From Thunnus maccoyii (lineage: Eukaryota; Chordata; Actinopteri; Scombriformes; Scombridae): a stretch of DNA of 64,000 bases. Below, piece after piece: positions 1 through 12,156 of this stretch. Every line of letters starts with the position of its first letter. Within the stretch, counting starts at the first letter, position 1. Both the position numbers and the translations under genes were made by a program. Where the stretch lies: assembly GCF_910596095.1 (NCBI RefSeq), contig NC_056550.1, positions 5,418,501 through 5,482,500 on the forward strand. The letters are read 5' to 3'. The notes under the pieces were generated by a model. It saw only the letters and a list, made by a program, of their open reading frames with translations. It was not told where the DNA came from and did not search any database.

Positions 1-1069
1 GATAACTGCACAGAAAGTGGTGTGAAAATGAATAAACAGGAAAGTAGAGTTGCTGTTACTGGCGATTCAGCAGGAAATCAACAGTGTGTTCAAGTTTCTG
101 TCAGTGGGTACAAAGTCTAGACACATGCAGGGTGAATACACACACAAACATGGCAAACAAACTGATCAAATACAGAGATGCCCCTACACATGCAGTACAC
201 CAGTGGTAGGCAAATAGTAACATGTGGGCCAAAGCTGGCCCTCCAGCAAAAACATTTGGTTCCTAAAGAAAGCTGAACTTTCACGTTAGTTTGCGTCAAA
301 ACCTTTGTCACTTTTACACATGCAGTTTGGTAGTGGAAACAGAGGAAAAATCTTCATATATGTTTACCAAATTTGTATTAATATTAGTTGCTCTAAATTT
401 GTTGTTCCTCACTCATTAATGGGAAAAATGACATTTGCTGTTGGATACAGTCCTGAAAGGAACAGTTTAATCTATCAATTATATTCTCAAATTAATAAAA
501 ATGAAAATAAAATATTGGAAAAATACAAGCCTGTGGAACAACGATGAAAAAATTGGCCCAAGGTTGAATGTAACTGCTGACTCCCTCTATATGAGGTCTA
601 ACGACAATGATCTGCTTTTAGATTAAGCTTAGAGAAAGATTACATTCAGTCCATTAAAATTAGCTTTAATGTTTGACACATAACCCTCATAAAACCACAA
701 GATCTAGTTTTACCCTTCAGAAATAACAAGCCAGGTTAGCTGTTTCCCCATTTGGGCTAAGCTTAACCTAACCAGCTACTAGTGATAGCAGTAGATTGGT
801 ATCAATCTAACTCTTGGCAAGAGAGCAAATAAGCATACAGTATTTCCCAAAATGTCAAACTAAAATTTTTACGATTGGCTACCAGTGGTTGCAGGACAGA
901 ATATGCCAGTGGTCCAAGTATTTATCCACTGAGCATTGAAAATAATCAGCTTGTCAAGAAGGTCAAAAGGAATAAATGAGCTTTGGACTGCAAACTTGGT
1001 TTTAGACTCCAGGCCCACCTGGTAAAAGGTGGGTATACTCTCCCCTGTCTAATCTACCATTATTCTACC

Positions 1070-1754
1070 CTTAAAGAACGAGTTCACAGTGTTTCAAGTC
1101 TGTCTTAAAACAACAGTCAGGTGCCCATATGACCACTGAAAGAGGTTTTCCTCACTGTAATCATTCCTCCTGTTCATACTGGCTGTTAAAAAGATCCCCA
1201 TGCAATGTGCTAATAATAATAATAATAATATTACAATTATCAATGTAAGTGATGGGGGTCAAAATCCACAAGCCTCCGTCTGTGCAAAAGTGCATTTAAA
1301 AGTTAATCTGAAGCTTATTTGAGGCTTCAGCAGTCTGAGTTAGTCATATCAAGTGGATATCTGCCACATTTGCAGTCTTTTTAGCATAAAATTACCTCTT
1401 TGTGTTTCCTCAAACAGTGTTTCCTTGTTGAGCTGCGGTGGAAGTATAGTGAGAAAAAGAGGGACACTGTAAAGTTGAAAGATATCTACTTGATTTGATT
1501 CATTTGGACGACTGAAGCTTCATATTAGCTTCAGATAAACTTCAGATAAACTCAGATAAAATACATTTTTTCATGGGAGAAGGACTCTGGATTTTGGCTC
1601 CCATCACTTACATTGTAAGTGCATTATGAAGGGATCTAATGTTCAGTATGAACAGGAGGAATGATTACAGCAAGAAAAAACTATTTCAATGTTCATTTGG
1701 GCACCAGCCTGTTGTTTTAAGACAGACTTAAAAATTGTGAACCTGTCCTTTAAG
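1070..1754. repeat. Repeat E: fold-back element with long terminal inverted repeats
   Basis: The left end (CTTAAAGAACGAGTTCACA, then TGTCTTAAAACAACAGTCAGG and later TCATTCCTCCTGTTCATACTG) is the inverse of the right end (CAGTATGAACAGGAGGAATGA ... CTGTTGTTTTAAGACAGAC ... GTGAACCTGTCCTTTAAG). The inverted arms are about 120 nt. A second copy lies at about 13575-14117. It behaves like a non-autonomous DNA transposon; the family is not assigned. Confidence 0.7.
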
Positions 1755-2570
1755 CAAAGAACTAAACCCACTCGCTTGTTCCATCTGTGAAACTACGAAC
1801 TGAAAATACATACTGTCTGCTGGCTGTCAGTCATAGCAACTTTTAACAAAAGACATGAGGCAGTGCAAAGGGTTTGGTAAGTCAGCCAACATTTTATATA
1901 AATACATATCAAGCAAAGCCTATAATATTCAAACAAATAAGACTGCATTTATGTGTCAAATACAAGCAAAACACGAGAAAGGAAGACAACAATAAGCAAA
2001 AACAGCAGATTCTATATTTATAACAACAGTGCTTACAGTAATAGCAGCCATAGCTATAGTATGAGCCATATCAACAATATGTGAGACACTTGATAGATAA
2101 TGACTAATATAGAGGGTATGATATTGATTTTCTGCCATCATTCAAACTGAGTAGACTAGAAATCTCCCAACAAAAGTACAACTTTAATTTTGCACATTTC
2201 TCCTACTGTCATGAAGAAATGAGAATCAGGTCTCAGTTTTATAGATTCATAGTTCTAAAAAAAGACATCATCTCATGGCAGAAATGGCCTGGTTTACAAA
2301 CACAATCAAATCAATTGTCCCTTAGCCTGAGGCCAGTCTGTCCACCAAACTTCAGGAAATCCATTCTGAAGTGTTTCCTGCTGACAGTCACAGAGACTGA
2401 CATAGGTGAAAACATAACCTCCGTGGCAGAGGTGATATAACCTCAACTGTGAATCAAATAAAGGCATTTATATCAGTATATGACACATCAGGACACGAAA
2501 TGTAATACAGATTACATCAAAACACATCAGCCTGTATGAAACTACATGACCCAAAATGATAGCCCTATTC

Positions 2571-2596
2571 TGTGTGTGTGTGTGTGTGTGTGTGTG
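2571..2596. repeat. (TG)n microsatellite
   Basis: About 13 TG units. Confidence 0.9.
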
Positions 2597-4458
2597 CATC
2601 AGAGGATGTGTGCACACAATTTGAGCATGACACTGTTACCATAATGAAACCTTACTTACATACACATAAAATTTCCCCTGTACACTATAAATGTACAGGT
2701 TGTGGAGAGTACCTCATTTAAAATATACACAATCAAAGTTAGTTAGCCCTACTTTAAAACATTGAGACATATAGATTTTCACTAAGCTAAAATAACTGTA
2801 TTGCTAAGGTACTGCATGTTTATATAAACTATGTGGATATTTAGCTAATTAGTCACTGGTTGTTGTAGTGATTCTTCCTGTCCTTATTGGTCATAAAGTG
2901 ATCCCTTCCTTGTGTGACTATAGTGTAAGAAACGAGGGACAAAATCAATGGTCCTCGCTTCAAGGCTTCAGCAGAATGAGGGAAACACTAAGAAGGAATT
3001 TCATACTAAAAAGACTGTAACTTTAGACAATACTCATTTGATTTGGCTAGCTCAAACTGCTAAAACAAAAGTTAAACTACTTTGCATCAGAGGCACAGTC
3101 TATGGCCCAAATATAAATAACAGGGTAGCCCTACCACCAAATTCAAAACAGTTATTTATATAGTTATATAATTTATTATATAGTTATTAGCCCCAAATTA
3201 ATTCACATCTTGTAATAGACTGTCTAACAGTGCTCCACAACTAAGAGCTATTCATATTTTCTTAATATTTTCTCTTTACATCAGTTATTTTTGCAAACAT
3301 AGCATCTATTTATCAAACTCTTCAAAGCTCCTAGATACCCATAGTCAACCCACACAGGTGTTTTCACTTATGTTGCCTGATAGAGTCTATTGACCATATG
3401 TGTTTCAGCACCAAAGAAGTGCTCCAATTACATAATTTTGTCTTTTCACTTCCTGTCTACATCAGAAGTGGTGATGTGTTGCATTGTGTACACTTACTTC
3501 TGCTGCTTGGAATCAGCCTGCACCTATATATTAGCAAATATCTGACCACTTTTATAACATGCAACATGACTAACAGAGCCGAGAGATAGTCATGATGGCA
3601 GGTCAGAATGTGTTGGTATTGTGTTTTATTTCATGTTTGTAACAATATGATATCATAATAGAAGTTGTCTTAGTGTGGTCATTCAAAATGCGTGCTAATA
3701 TGCCAATATGGTCATATTTATTCATCCAAAATACACATTGGAGATGTTGCACAGTGGAGACTCATTAGGTCCTGTGTTCCATGGCATGAGACAAGCTAAT
3801 TATTCCAAATTTTATTATCAATAATAAATTATATTTCAGCTGCTCAGTGGCCACCAAGACAGACTGTGGTTGTACTGGGCAGCTTCCAGTTGTGAATGTA
3901 TGTAACCGTGTCAATGGGATCAGGTAATAACTGATCATGGTAATAACTTTTCTATTTAAAGTGGAACGTAATTTTACACAGGATTGCACAGATTGTCTCT
4001 TTAACCTGATTTCTGTGGTGGATGTGGTTGTGTCAGGCTATACTGTATGACCTCCTCAAATATATAGGCATGTGTTCCCAAATTTGAGAGAATTCTAGCA
4101 GGTTTTCACTGAACCGATCAGTACCTAGACTTTTTACTGGTATTTATTACAGCCCACAAAAGTTAAGAGACAAAGCAAATGGGCGGGCTGCATAGGCTAG
4201 CGTCAATAAGTGAACAGATGGTGCTTGATTGACATCTATCCCAGAATGACATCCGGCAAGACAATGTACACAGTTATCATTGTTATTAGCTAATTAGTCA
4301 CATCATGTAATTCCCAGCATAGGTCTAATTAGCCAGAGTAATTGAAAACACCTGTGCGGGTGTTCAGGGCCTTTAATTAGATATGACAGTGGGCTGCAAT
4401 TTATATGGTCATGGCTTTTGTAGTCGGTAATGACCACTATACATTACCAAGACATTGT

Positions 4459-4464
4459 TTTATT
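4459..4464 (-). terminator. Candidate polyadenylation signal of the GPCR
   Basis: AATAAA on the minus strand, about 150 nt beyond the receptor stop codon. Another lies at 4143-4148. Confidence 0.35.
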
Positions 4465-4613
4465 AAAAGATATTAAGGCATAAACTGTTCTTGATTGTTT
4501 CCCCTTTTTTGCATGTCTGTGCATACATGTCATGGCATTTCCTGTTTATAATTGTTTGCAGTCAAGTTTGAATGCAGTGTGTGCGCCCATCTCCGTGCAT
4601 ACAGTATTTGCCC

Positions 4614-7600
4614 TTACAAAGTGGTCGTGGAGTGCTGTGCCGTGAGTGTTCGCAGGCGGTGAGACTGTGTTTGAGAGTGTGTGTGTATGAGGCTGTGTAC
4701 AGCGTGTCTATATCTGGCAGACATCAGGTTGTACAGTAAAGGATTGACAGCAGCACTTAGGTAGAAGAGGACAGAGGACACCAGGTTAAAATACTGAGAC
4801 AGATAGTACAAAAAATACAAGTGTGTGTCACCGTGTGTGTATGTATTGTTGAAGTGTGTGTCATTGTATAGGCCTGTGGGTGTCACATCGTATGTGCTTA
4901 TGTCTGCAGTGGTAGGTGTGTGATTATGTGTGTTGTTATTCTGTGAGTTTATGCAAATGTATGAGTCTGCACAGCTCAGTCTGTTGGTGTGTGTACTAGC
5001 GCTTGTGTCAGTATGGAAACTAATATGTGCATTTTTGTTTGTGTCATTTTGTGTACTTGTCTGTGTGCTGGTATGTATTTTACTGTTTGTGTTTCTTTTC
5101 TCATTAAATCTGGATAATTGTGTATTAATACGTGTTGGATCATTGTGTGTTTCAGTGTGTGTAGTTGTATCTGTATCTGTTTCAGTGTTCAGATCCACAG
5201 TTTGTGTGCTTGTGTCTATATGTTGCCCTCTGGTGTGTGATATAACATGAGAATATAAATGTTTGTCTGTGCTCATATCATCAGTGTGTGTTTCAGTGTC
5301 TGTGTCTGCCAAGTGTGTATCTACGTTAGTGTGTGTGCTGAATTTGGTCTTTACACAGATGTCACAGAATATTTCATCTCTCTCGGTGTGAGCGTCTGCT
5401 GTCATCTTTCCAGTTGTGGACGGGGTCTTGGGGTGCTTGTCTGAGTGGCTAATGGGTTTATTAACATTGTGTATGTTAATATCTTTCTCTGACATCTGTA
5501 TGCTGACATCAGAGAGCATGTTAATGTCTTCATGTGAGTTTGTTTCCATGTATGTTTCCTGTCTGTCAGTACCAGTGCCCAGAGAAAGAGAGAATATTGT
5601 CCGACCGACATGGAAGGGCAGCCAGCAGAGGACAAACGCCAAGACAATCACTCCTGAAGGAGATGAAGAGACAGAGAGGTACAGGAGGAGCACATTAGAA
5701 TCATTGATACCTGAAGGTGATGAAAGAAGTTTCTTCCACTATTAAGCACAGATGCTGTGATTAAGTAGTCTCCAAGCACTGCCCTGATGTTGGAAAGGAC
5801 TATAGTGAGTTTACAAAATACAGCTGCAACAATTAGTCGATTAATTGATTAGTTGTCAACTAATCAATTAATAGCCAACTATTTTGATAATTGACCAATT
5901 GTTTTGAGTCATTTTTAAAGAAAAAAAATGTTAATATTGTCTGGTTTATTTGGTCTTTTGTGACAGTAAACTGAATATCTTTGGGTTGTGGACTGTTAAG
6001 GACAAAACAAAACATTTGAGGACATCACCTAGGTCAATATTTTTTACCATATTACATTTTAAAGACCAAAAAAGTAATTGATTAATCAAGAAAATAATCA
6101 ACAGATTAATCAGTACTGAAAATAATCATTAGTTGTAGCCATACTACAAAGCGCATATTAGCTGTCCATATAATGAGAAATTCTACAAAGATTTGGAAAG
6201 GCATAGTTTGACATTTTGGGAGATATACTTTTTTCCTTTCTTTCCAAGAAGAATTCTTCCCAAGGCTTAGCACAATAATTGGAAATAACGGGAAACAGTT
6301 AACTCTGTCCAAAGGTAACAAAATCCCCTTACCAGCACCACTAAAGTTAAAAAATTAACATGTTATATCTCATTTGTTTTGCTCTGACTCCAGAATGTTA
6401 CTGTGCCCAGCCAAGAAAAAGTCTGGCACATAATCTCCAAAACCACATGTCGCTTTTACACTTCAGTTTTTGTATTGTTTGTGAGGTTTAGAGTTTCTAG
6501 TAGACAGATTTGTTTCCTTCTGACAGAGCCAGGCTATAGTATAAAAGGAACTTTTAGGAAAAACATTTATTCTCTGTCTTGCCAAGAGTTAAATGAGAAG
6601 ATTGATACCACTCTGGGTAAATTGAAGCTAAACTAGGTGGTAGGTGGTAACTAAATCCACCTACTAGCACTCCTAAAGCTGACTAATTAACACTTTATAC
6701 CTTACACACATAACCCCCTGTAAAATCACAACATGACATTTTTACACTTAGGTTTTGTATGGATTAAACAAATGAGATACAAGTTCTTAATTTGTAAGAT
6801 CAGATGCCTCAGCAGAAAGCCAATCTTGAAAAATGTTACCAAAGTTGTGGACAGTTATCTTCTGTTCTGTAAAAAAAAAAAAAAAAAAAAAAAAGACGAG
6901 GTATTTGTTTTAATATTATAAAATTTAAATCTGGAGTATGGGACTTTTACATATAAATGAATGTCCATTACATTCAAGCCCTTGCCAAACCAGTTCACAA
7001 AATGCTGATTAAGCCTATCACCTCAAGGTAAATCTCTCTGTGTTTCGCAGTATACCAGAGTTTTTAAATCTGGTGTCTGTGGCGACTTTCCCACACTGGC
7101 GCACCAGTATTGATAAGTTTTAAGTCAACCAGCAATGATTGGTTTGCCAGAGCTAAAGGGGGGAGCAACCATGGATGTATTATGAGAACTGGATATAGCG
7201 TCGGAGGCGGGGCTCCATTCATTACTACGAAAGTTGCTCAGTGGTGCATGAAGCCAAAAAAGAGATAGGAAGAGAAAGGAAGAGAGCAACAGTTGTGACA
7301 GAGTAGGCTGCAGCAGGCTGCAGGCATACATCATAAGCATGCGTTGACAGTGTTTGTGTAATAACTCTCACTGCCAGAAGGGGGAAATGAAAGTTCTGCA
7401 CTGCAGGTTCAATATTTTCTATAATAGATATATACAGGGCTTATCTATTATTTTTCTTTCTCTCTTCTCCATCACGCCACAACATTAAATTGTATATTAC
7501 TGCTGTTACATGATGCAAGTAGTAATATTTTATCATTTCATGTTTTCTGACTGTTTCACTGTATGTTCTTGTTCTTTATAATAAAGCAAATACCTGAGTG

Positions 7601-10600
7601 TGTGTTTGCAAGTGTGTTTCCTCACCCAGCATTTTGACAGTGTGTCGGTGACTCTGGTCTCTACGGCTGCTCTGCGGACGGAGCCACAGTGTCCTTCCAA
7701 TCAGGCTGTAGACTAGTCCCAGGACGCAGAGTGGTATCAAGAAGTACAAGTTGGAGAGAATCATCATGGCCGACAACAGGCCGGAGGAGACAGCATAGTG
7801 TGTGCAGCGACACTCCCTCATGTCAGTCTCTTCCCTTCCTCCTCCCTCGTCTTCTTTCATTGTATTTTGCTGCTCTCTATGAACTTCCATCTTTCCCTCT
7901 CTTTCTTCTTGTTTTTCATCTTTCATTTCTCCTCCATCTCTTTGTTTCCTCTCATCTATCTCTCCTATTCCCAATTTTCTTTCCTCTTTATCTCCAACCC
8001 ATTTCAACTCCCCAAGTCTTTCACCCCATCCCTTTGTCTCACTTTCCTCCCACTTCATTCCCTCTAATCCTCCATCCATCAAGGCCATGTGTTCACTTCT
8101 GCTTTCCCCTCCACCTGTTATAAATCCTCCCTGTTCTCCTTCCCCACCTGTCCACCTTCCGTCCTCCCTCCATCCGCTGATCGCTCGCTCCTCTCCCCCA
8201 ACTTCCTCCACTCCAACCATGACCAACACCGGTGCTGCACTGACAGCTGCACCCAGCCAAAGGCAGCCAATAAGAGTCCTGGTTCTGCGCCGTGTCACTT
8301 GCGTCTTGGCCATGATTGGCCAGCAGACCGCCAGGTACCTCTCCAGGGAGAGGAAGGTGATATGGAGGATGGTACAGAAGGTGCAGCACTCTGAGAGGAA
8401 CATGGTCAGCTTACAGGCAAGGTCTCCTAAGGGCCAGGGTCTGGGCCTCCAGAGCTAGCAGGGACAGAGACAGGACAATTATTTTACCTCAGTCTCAGTC
8501 AAATGTAAGCTGTAAACGTTAGCATGTTATCAACTAGCTTTCTGTAGTAACATACACCTCATCAGTTGACAACAGTTTTGTTGGGTTACAGATTACAATA
8601 GAAAAAAAACCCAGTTCATGATAGCACATCCACTGTATGGAGAGTTTAGGCTAACGCTAGCAGCTCTGTCCTACTCTTTATTGAATTTGGGGAAGTTTAC
8701 ACTCACTCAGCCCCAGCCAAATTCATTATCTGAGATAGCGTTACGTTCTTCAAACATATTGGTTAATCCTCATCCTAAAAGCCTTTTCTCTTGTAACATT
8801 AAAAGAGAAAGGAAGTGTTTGAAAATAACAATAAACCATAAATCTATAACCTCTGTCTTGCTTGTCTAAGTATGTAAGCTAAGCATCTATATATCATATA
8901 CTGTGATCATTGTTTATTGTGTTATATGTTATGTCTGTCTATGTGTGCTGTTGACACTGTGTACGGAAGGTTCTTTTCCATGATGTACTGAAAACAAATT
9001 CCACCAACTCTGGTCGAGTGGCCATTAAATTAAAGTGAAGTGAAGTATGTTCTTCAATAATGCCTCCATCTGAGTTTCGAGAGATTTTCCCAATACCCAT
9101 TTTGTCACCTTACTGTACCCCCACAGTTTTGCTAGCATATTGTGATAATGTGTGATAATTACATAGGTTCTGCTAAATATCAGTGTTATTACCACCTTTT
9201 TTCTCAAACGTCTGTTTTATTTTCCAGTGCTATATTTACAAATATGCTTTCTCCATTCCTCTAAAATACCCATTTTTTACTCCCTCCCCATGATCTTGTT
9301 TCCTTCCACTGCACCTACATTTAAGTACCAGAAGAAACCATAGAGTATTTTATTAGTTTCTGATTCGTACAACAAATTGACACTGTAAAACATGACCTGT
9401 ATTATAAAGTGTTATCAATGTATTTACTCACACTTAAATGTCATGTATTTTCCATGCCACTGTGCAGAGGAAATGAAAGAAGAAGGACATAAGAACACTC
9501 TGGGTATGACATGACTAGTGAGTATAATAGAACAAAACTTAATTTGGCAGCAGGGATCCCCCTGAGGGAAAGGTTGCGAGGGCTTGTTTAAACTACTATT
9601 GGAGCACACCGCTATTCTCAACAGAAGCAAATGCATCATGCCCCCCTCTTCTGTAAATGCACCTTGAGGCAGAGCAAAACATCAGATATACAGTATGAGG
9701 GTCAAATCATATTGTATACCGCAACAACATGCGTGCATTAAGAAAAGGTGTACCTTATACAGATCCAGAGGCAGCAGCAGGAGTATCAACAGATCACTAA
9801 CAGCCATGCTGCTCAGGTAGAGGTAGGTAGAGCCTCTCATGTGTGGACGGAGCCAAACCACCAGAATTGTTAGTATATTTCCCAGAAGACCAAGGAGCAT
9901 CAGTGGAATGTAAATGACAGTCACGCACACTAGAAAATGACAGCATTGATATGTTGTTTCAGAACCACTTTGCATGTATGTGAGAACTGTACACATTGTC
10001 AGCCAAGATAGGAAAACGAAGAATAACAAGTTTTGAAGGTTCGTTCACAGATATCAATAATACTGCACCATGAGCTCATAAATACTAGCACAGCTAAGGG
10101 AATATTTTCACATTTTGGGAAATTGGCATTGCTTTTTTGCTGAGAGTTACTTGAAAAAATTGACCTGGTGTTAGCTTCATATTTATGTACAGATATGAGA
10201 GTGGTATTTATCTTATCATCTAATTCTAGGCAAGAAACGAAATAAGTGTTTCCCAAAATGTGGACCTATTCCTTTAAGACCAAAGTAAAGAGGAGAAAGA
10301 TCTGATGGTGAGTTTTGAATTGTACTGTCCAGACACCACAGCTCACTTTGTTATTGTTTATTTTATTTTAATTGCAAAAATCTTGGCTGATGCAGCTTAA
10401 CATTTCCATTTAATTTCCATTTACACAACACGATCATGCATTAATACTTTTTTTTCTATGATTTTTTACCCACCCAACTCAATGAATCCAAACATAGGTT
10501 CCTCCCACTGGCACTCGTTGTTTAAGCAGTTCTCTGGGAGGTTTGATGCTATGCCACAGTTTTCATCTTCACAACCACTGCCCATGTCTCCCAACTCCAT

Positions 10601-10609
10601 TAGATCCAT
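4614..10609 (-). CDS. Ghrelin/motilin receptor family GPCR with giant extracellular loops
   Basis: Four coding exons on the minus strand, read from high to low coordinates: 10609-10474, 9929-9754, 8454-7626 and 5653-4614. Intron phases are 1, 0 and 1 with GT-AG ends, giving about 726 residues. Exon 1 encodes a Cys-rich N-terminus; exon 2 TM1-TM2 (LGNILTILVV, SMAVSDLLILL, DLYK); exon 3 TM3-TM5 (LWRPRPWPLGDLACKL, ERY in place of DRY, SLIGRTLW, TVKML); exon 4 TM6-TM7 (LCWLPFHVGR, LSQYFNLV, NPLLYNL). These motifs are those of the ghrelin and motilin receptors (class A, Gq-coupled in known members). The intron before TM6 matches the single intron of human GHSR and MLNR; the introns before TM1 and after TM2 are extra. 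Loop 2 (about residues 186-326) is Glu/Gly/Lys/Arg-rich; loop 3 (about 405-662) is Thr/His-rich with N-X-T sites. I chose the ATG at 10609 because it gives a 45-residue N-terminus; an in-frame upstream ATG at 10732 is possible. Orthology to ghsr, mlnr or a fish ghsr-like gene is not settled. Confidence 0.88.
5818..6138 (+). repeat. Repeat B (TIR element rich in ATTAATCGATTA)
   Basis: It begins ACAGCTGCAACAATTAGTCG and ends ATAATCATTAGTTGTAGCC. Ends are inverted copies of each other (GCTGCAAC...GTTGCAGC), so this is a small non-autonomous DNA transposon. It sits in the last intron of the receptor. Other copies: 14890-15121, 30275-30590 (inverted), 33735-34070, 46345-46590 (inverted), 57150-57905 (interrupted), 60995-61130 (short) and 62360-62550 (inverted). 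Confidence 0.7.
6195..6760 (+). repeat. Two adjoining partial copies of repeat C
   Basis: Motifs GACATTTTGGGAGATA, CTGTCCAAAGGTAACAAAATC and TAACATGTTATATCTC form the first copy. A second copy (about 6525-6740) has GAGAAGATTGATACCACTCT and ACTAATTAACACTTTATACC. A compact copy with both ends is at about 10095-10278, and an inverted copy at 660-865. Confidence 0.6.
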
Positions 10610-12059
10610 GATGACACAGGGTGAGGTTGGAAAGAAAGTTACAGTGGAGAAAGCAGCAGGTGAGAGGTGTGTGTCCCCCAGGTTACAGGGCACAGAGGTG
10701 ACGCACACTGATGGATTTTCTATACCGTTCAATCACAGCTACACCACAGAGGATGGTGAGGGTGGAGAAGGGTTTCCTAGACAGTACAAAAGAAAAAAAC
10801 ACATTACAAGAAAATGCCACACACAAATGCATGCAATATAGACTTTATATATATGAATAAAGGCACGTGCAGGCACATGTGCAAAAAGGATGTGTACATT
10901 GAAACAGCAAAATTGTCACTACTGATGCAAGTTAAACTCTTTTAATTTAACACTTCACACTATTGTTAATATTTGTTCACCATATTACTGTTATTCAACC
11001 CCTGTATTGACATTAAGAAAACTGCTGTGTGCATATGAATGCATGAATACTAGAGTACAATACATTTCAAGTCAATTATTCAGTGGTTTCAAACCTTTCC
11101 AGGTAACTAATTTGGTTCTTGTTTTCCATCACAAAAGCCATCATCATCATTAACCAATGAAAATGTTATCCTTATCATTATCGTCTCCAACCACAAAAGC
11201 AATCTGTACCCAGACCTGTACATTATTGTTTACAGACGCAAAAATACACTCATGCACTCATGCACAAAGAAAAACGGGCACTTTAACTAAAGGTAAAATA
11301 AGATACTCACTGATTTAGAGAAGCTTCAGTGCCCGGTGTGTCTCTGCTGACATACACTTGTGCTTTGACTGTGACTTACAGTACACACCTACTGTATGAT
11401 CTCCCTCTTTCACTCACTCTCTTATCTCTCTCTCTCTCTCTCTCTCTCTGCTCATGCCTTACTGTCGGCACAACACTACTATAAAAAAAAATCAAACTTA
11501 TTGTCTTATCCCAGCTTGTACTCCCAAAACATCCTGTTTCAAGACCAAATGCATCAAAGCAATTAAGTAAGATGGACTTAACTTGCTGTTTCATTATGGT
11601 AGTTCTTTTATATACAGCATAGCAATAGGCTGTGATATTCAGATACTTTAACAGAAGTAGGTTTACTATCATAAAAACTTGAACTTTGATACTTTAAGTA
11701 TCAAATGTAAAAAGTACTTACATTGTTAGATTGTTAATACTGATGACAATGCTTGTTCTGCTACACACATTCTTTTTTTTCTTTTTTTTTGGACTTTTCT
11801 CTCTTCCTTTGTGAAACATTAGACATTTTTGGGCAAATTTTGGACAATTTTGAATAATTCTTTGAAGCCACCTGAGATGTGTAAAGGAGCAGTCTGTCTT
11901 TAAATCTGCAAGTAAATAGTAACTATAGCTGTCAGATAAATGTAATGGAATAACATGGCACAAAATTAAAAACAAAACAATAACTCTAATCGGATTTACG
12001 AGAATGAGAATAAAGAGAACTGAGAATAAAGAAACATTTGCACTGTACATACGGTCTTA

Positions 12060-12156
12060 TTACTGTCGTAAAGATCTATTTAGAACAGCTGATGGTCCTG
12101 CCTCCGTGCTGACGTCATGTCATTGCGGAAATAGCTGCTGGTTTGAGCGACACAAA
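12060..12156 (+). promoter_or_regulatory. eci1: eci1 proximal promoter / 5' UTR with CRE
   Basis: A perfect palindromic TGACGTCA lies at 12110-12117, 40 bp before the eci1 ATG. No TATA box is obvious. The element would bind CREB/ATF factors. The transcription start cannot be placed from sequence alone. Confidence 0.55.

Larger units (their letters stand above)
1..4600. other. Intergenic DNA with dispersed repeats
   Basis: No coding exon found. It contains an inverted copy of repeat C (about 660-865), the fold-back element E (1070-1754), a GT microsatellite (2571-2596) and a possible E-related fragment near 2940-3080 (short shared motifs such as GGCTTCAGCAG). Open frames here are short and show no family motif. 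Confidence 0.6.

Noticed and set aside
4930-5745. Long plus-strand open frames rich in Val, Cys, Leu and Ser
   Set aside because: They are the complement of the receptor's Thr/His-rich loop; no domain and no splice context.
7689-8458. Plus-strand frames rich in Pro/Ser/Leu opposite receptor exon 3
   Set aside because: Shadow of the GA-rich ECL2 coding strand.
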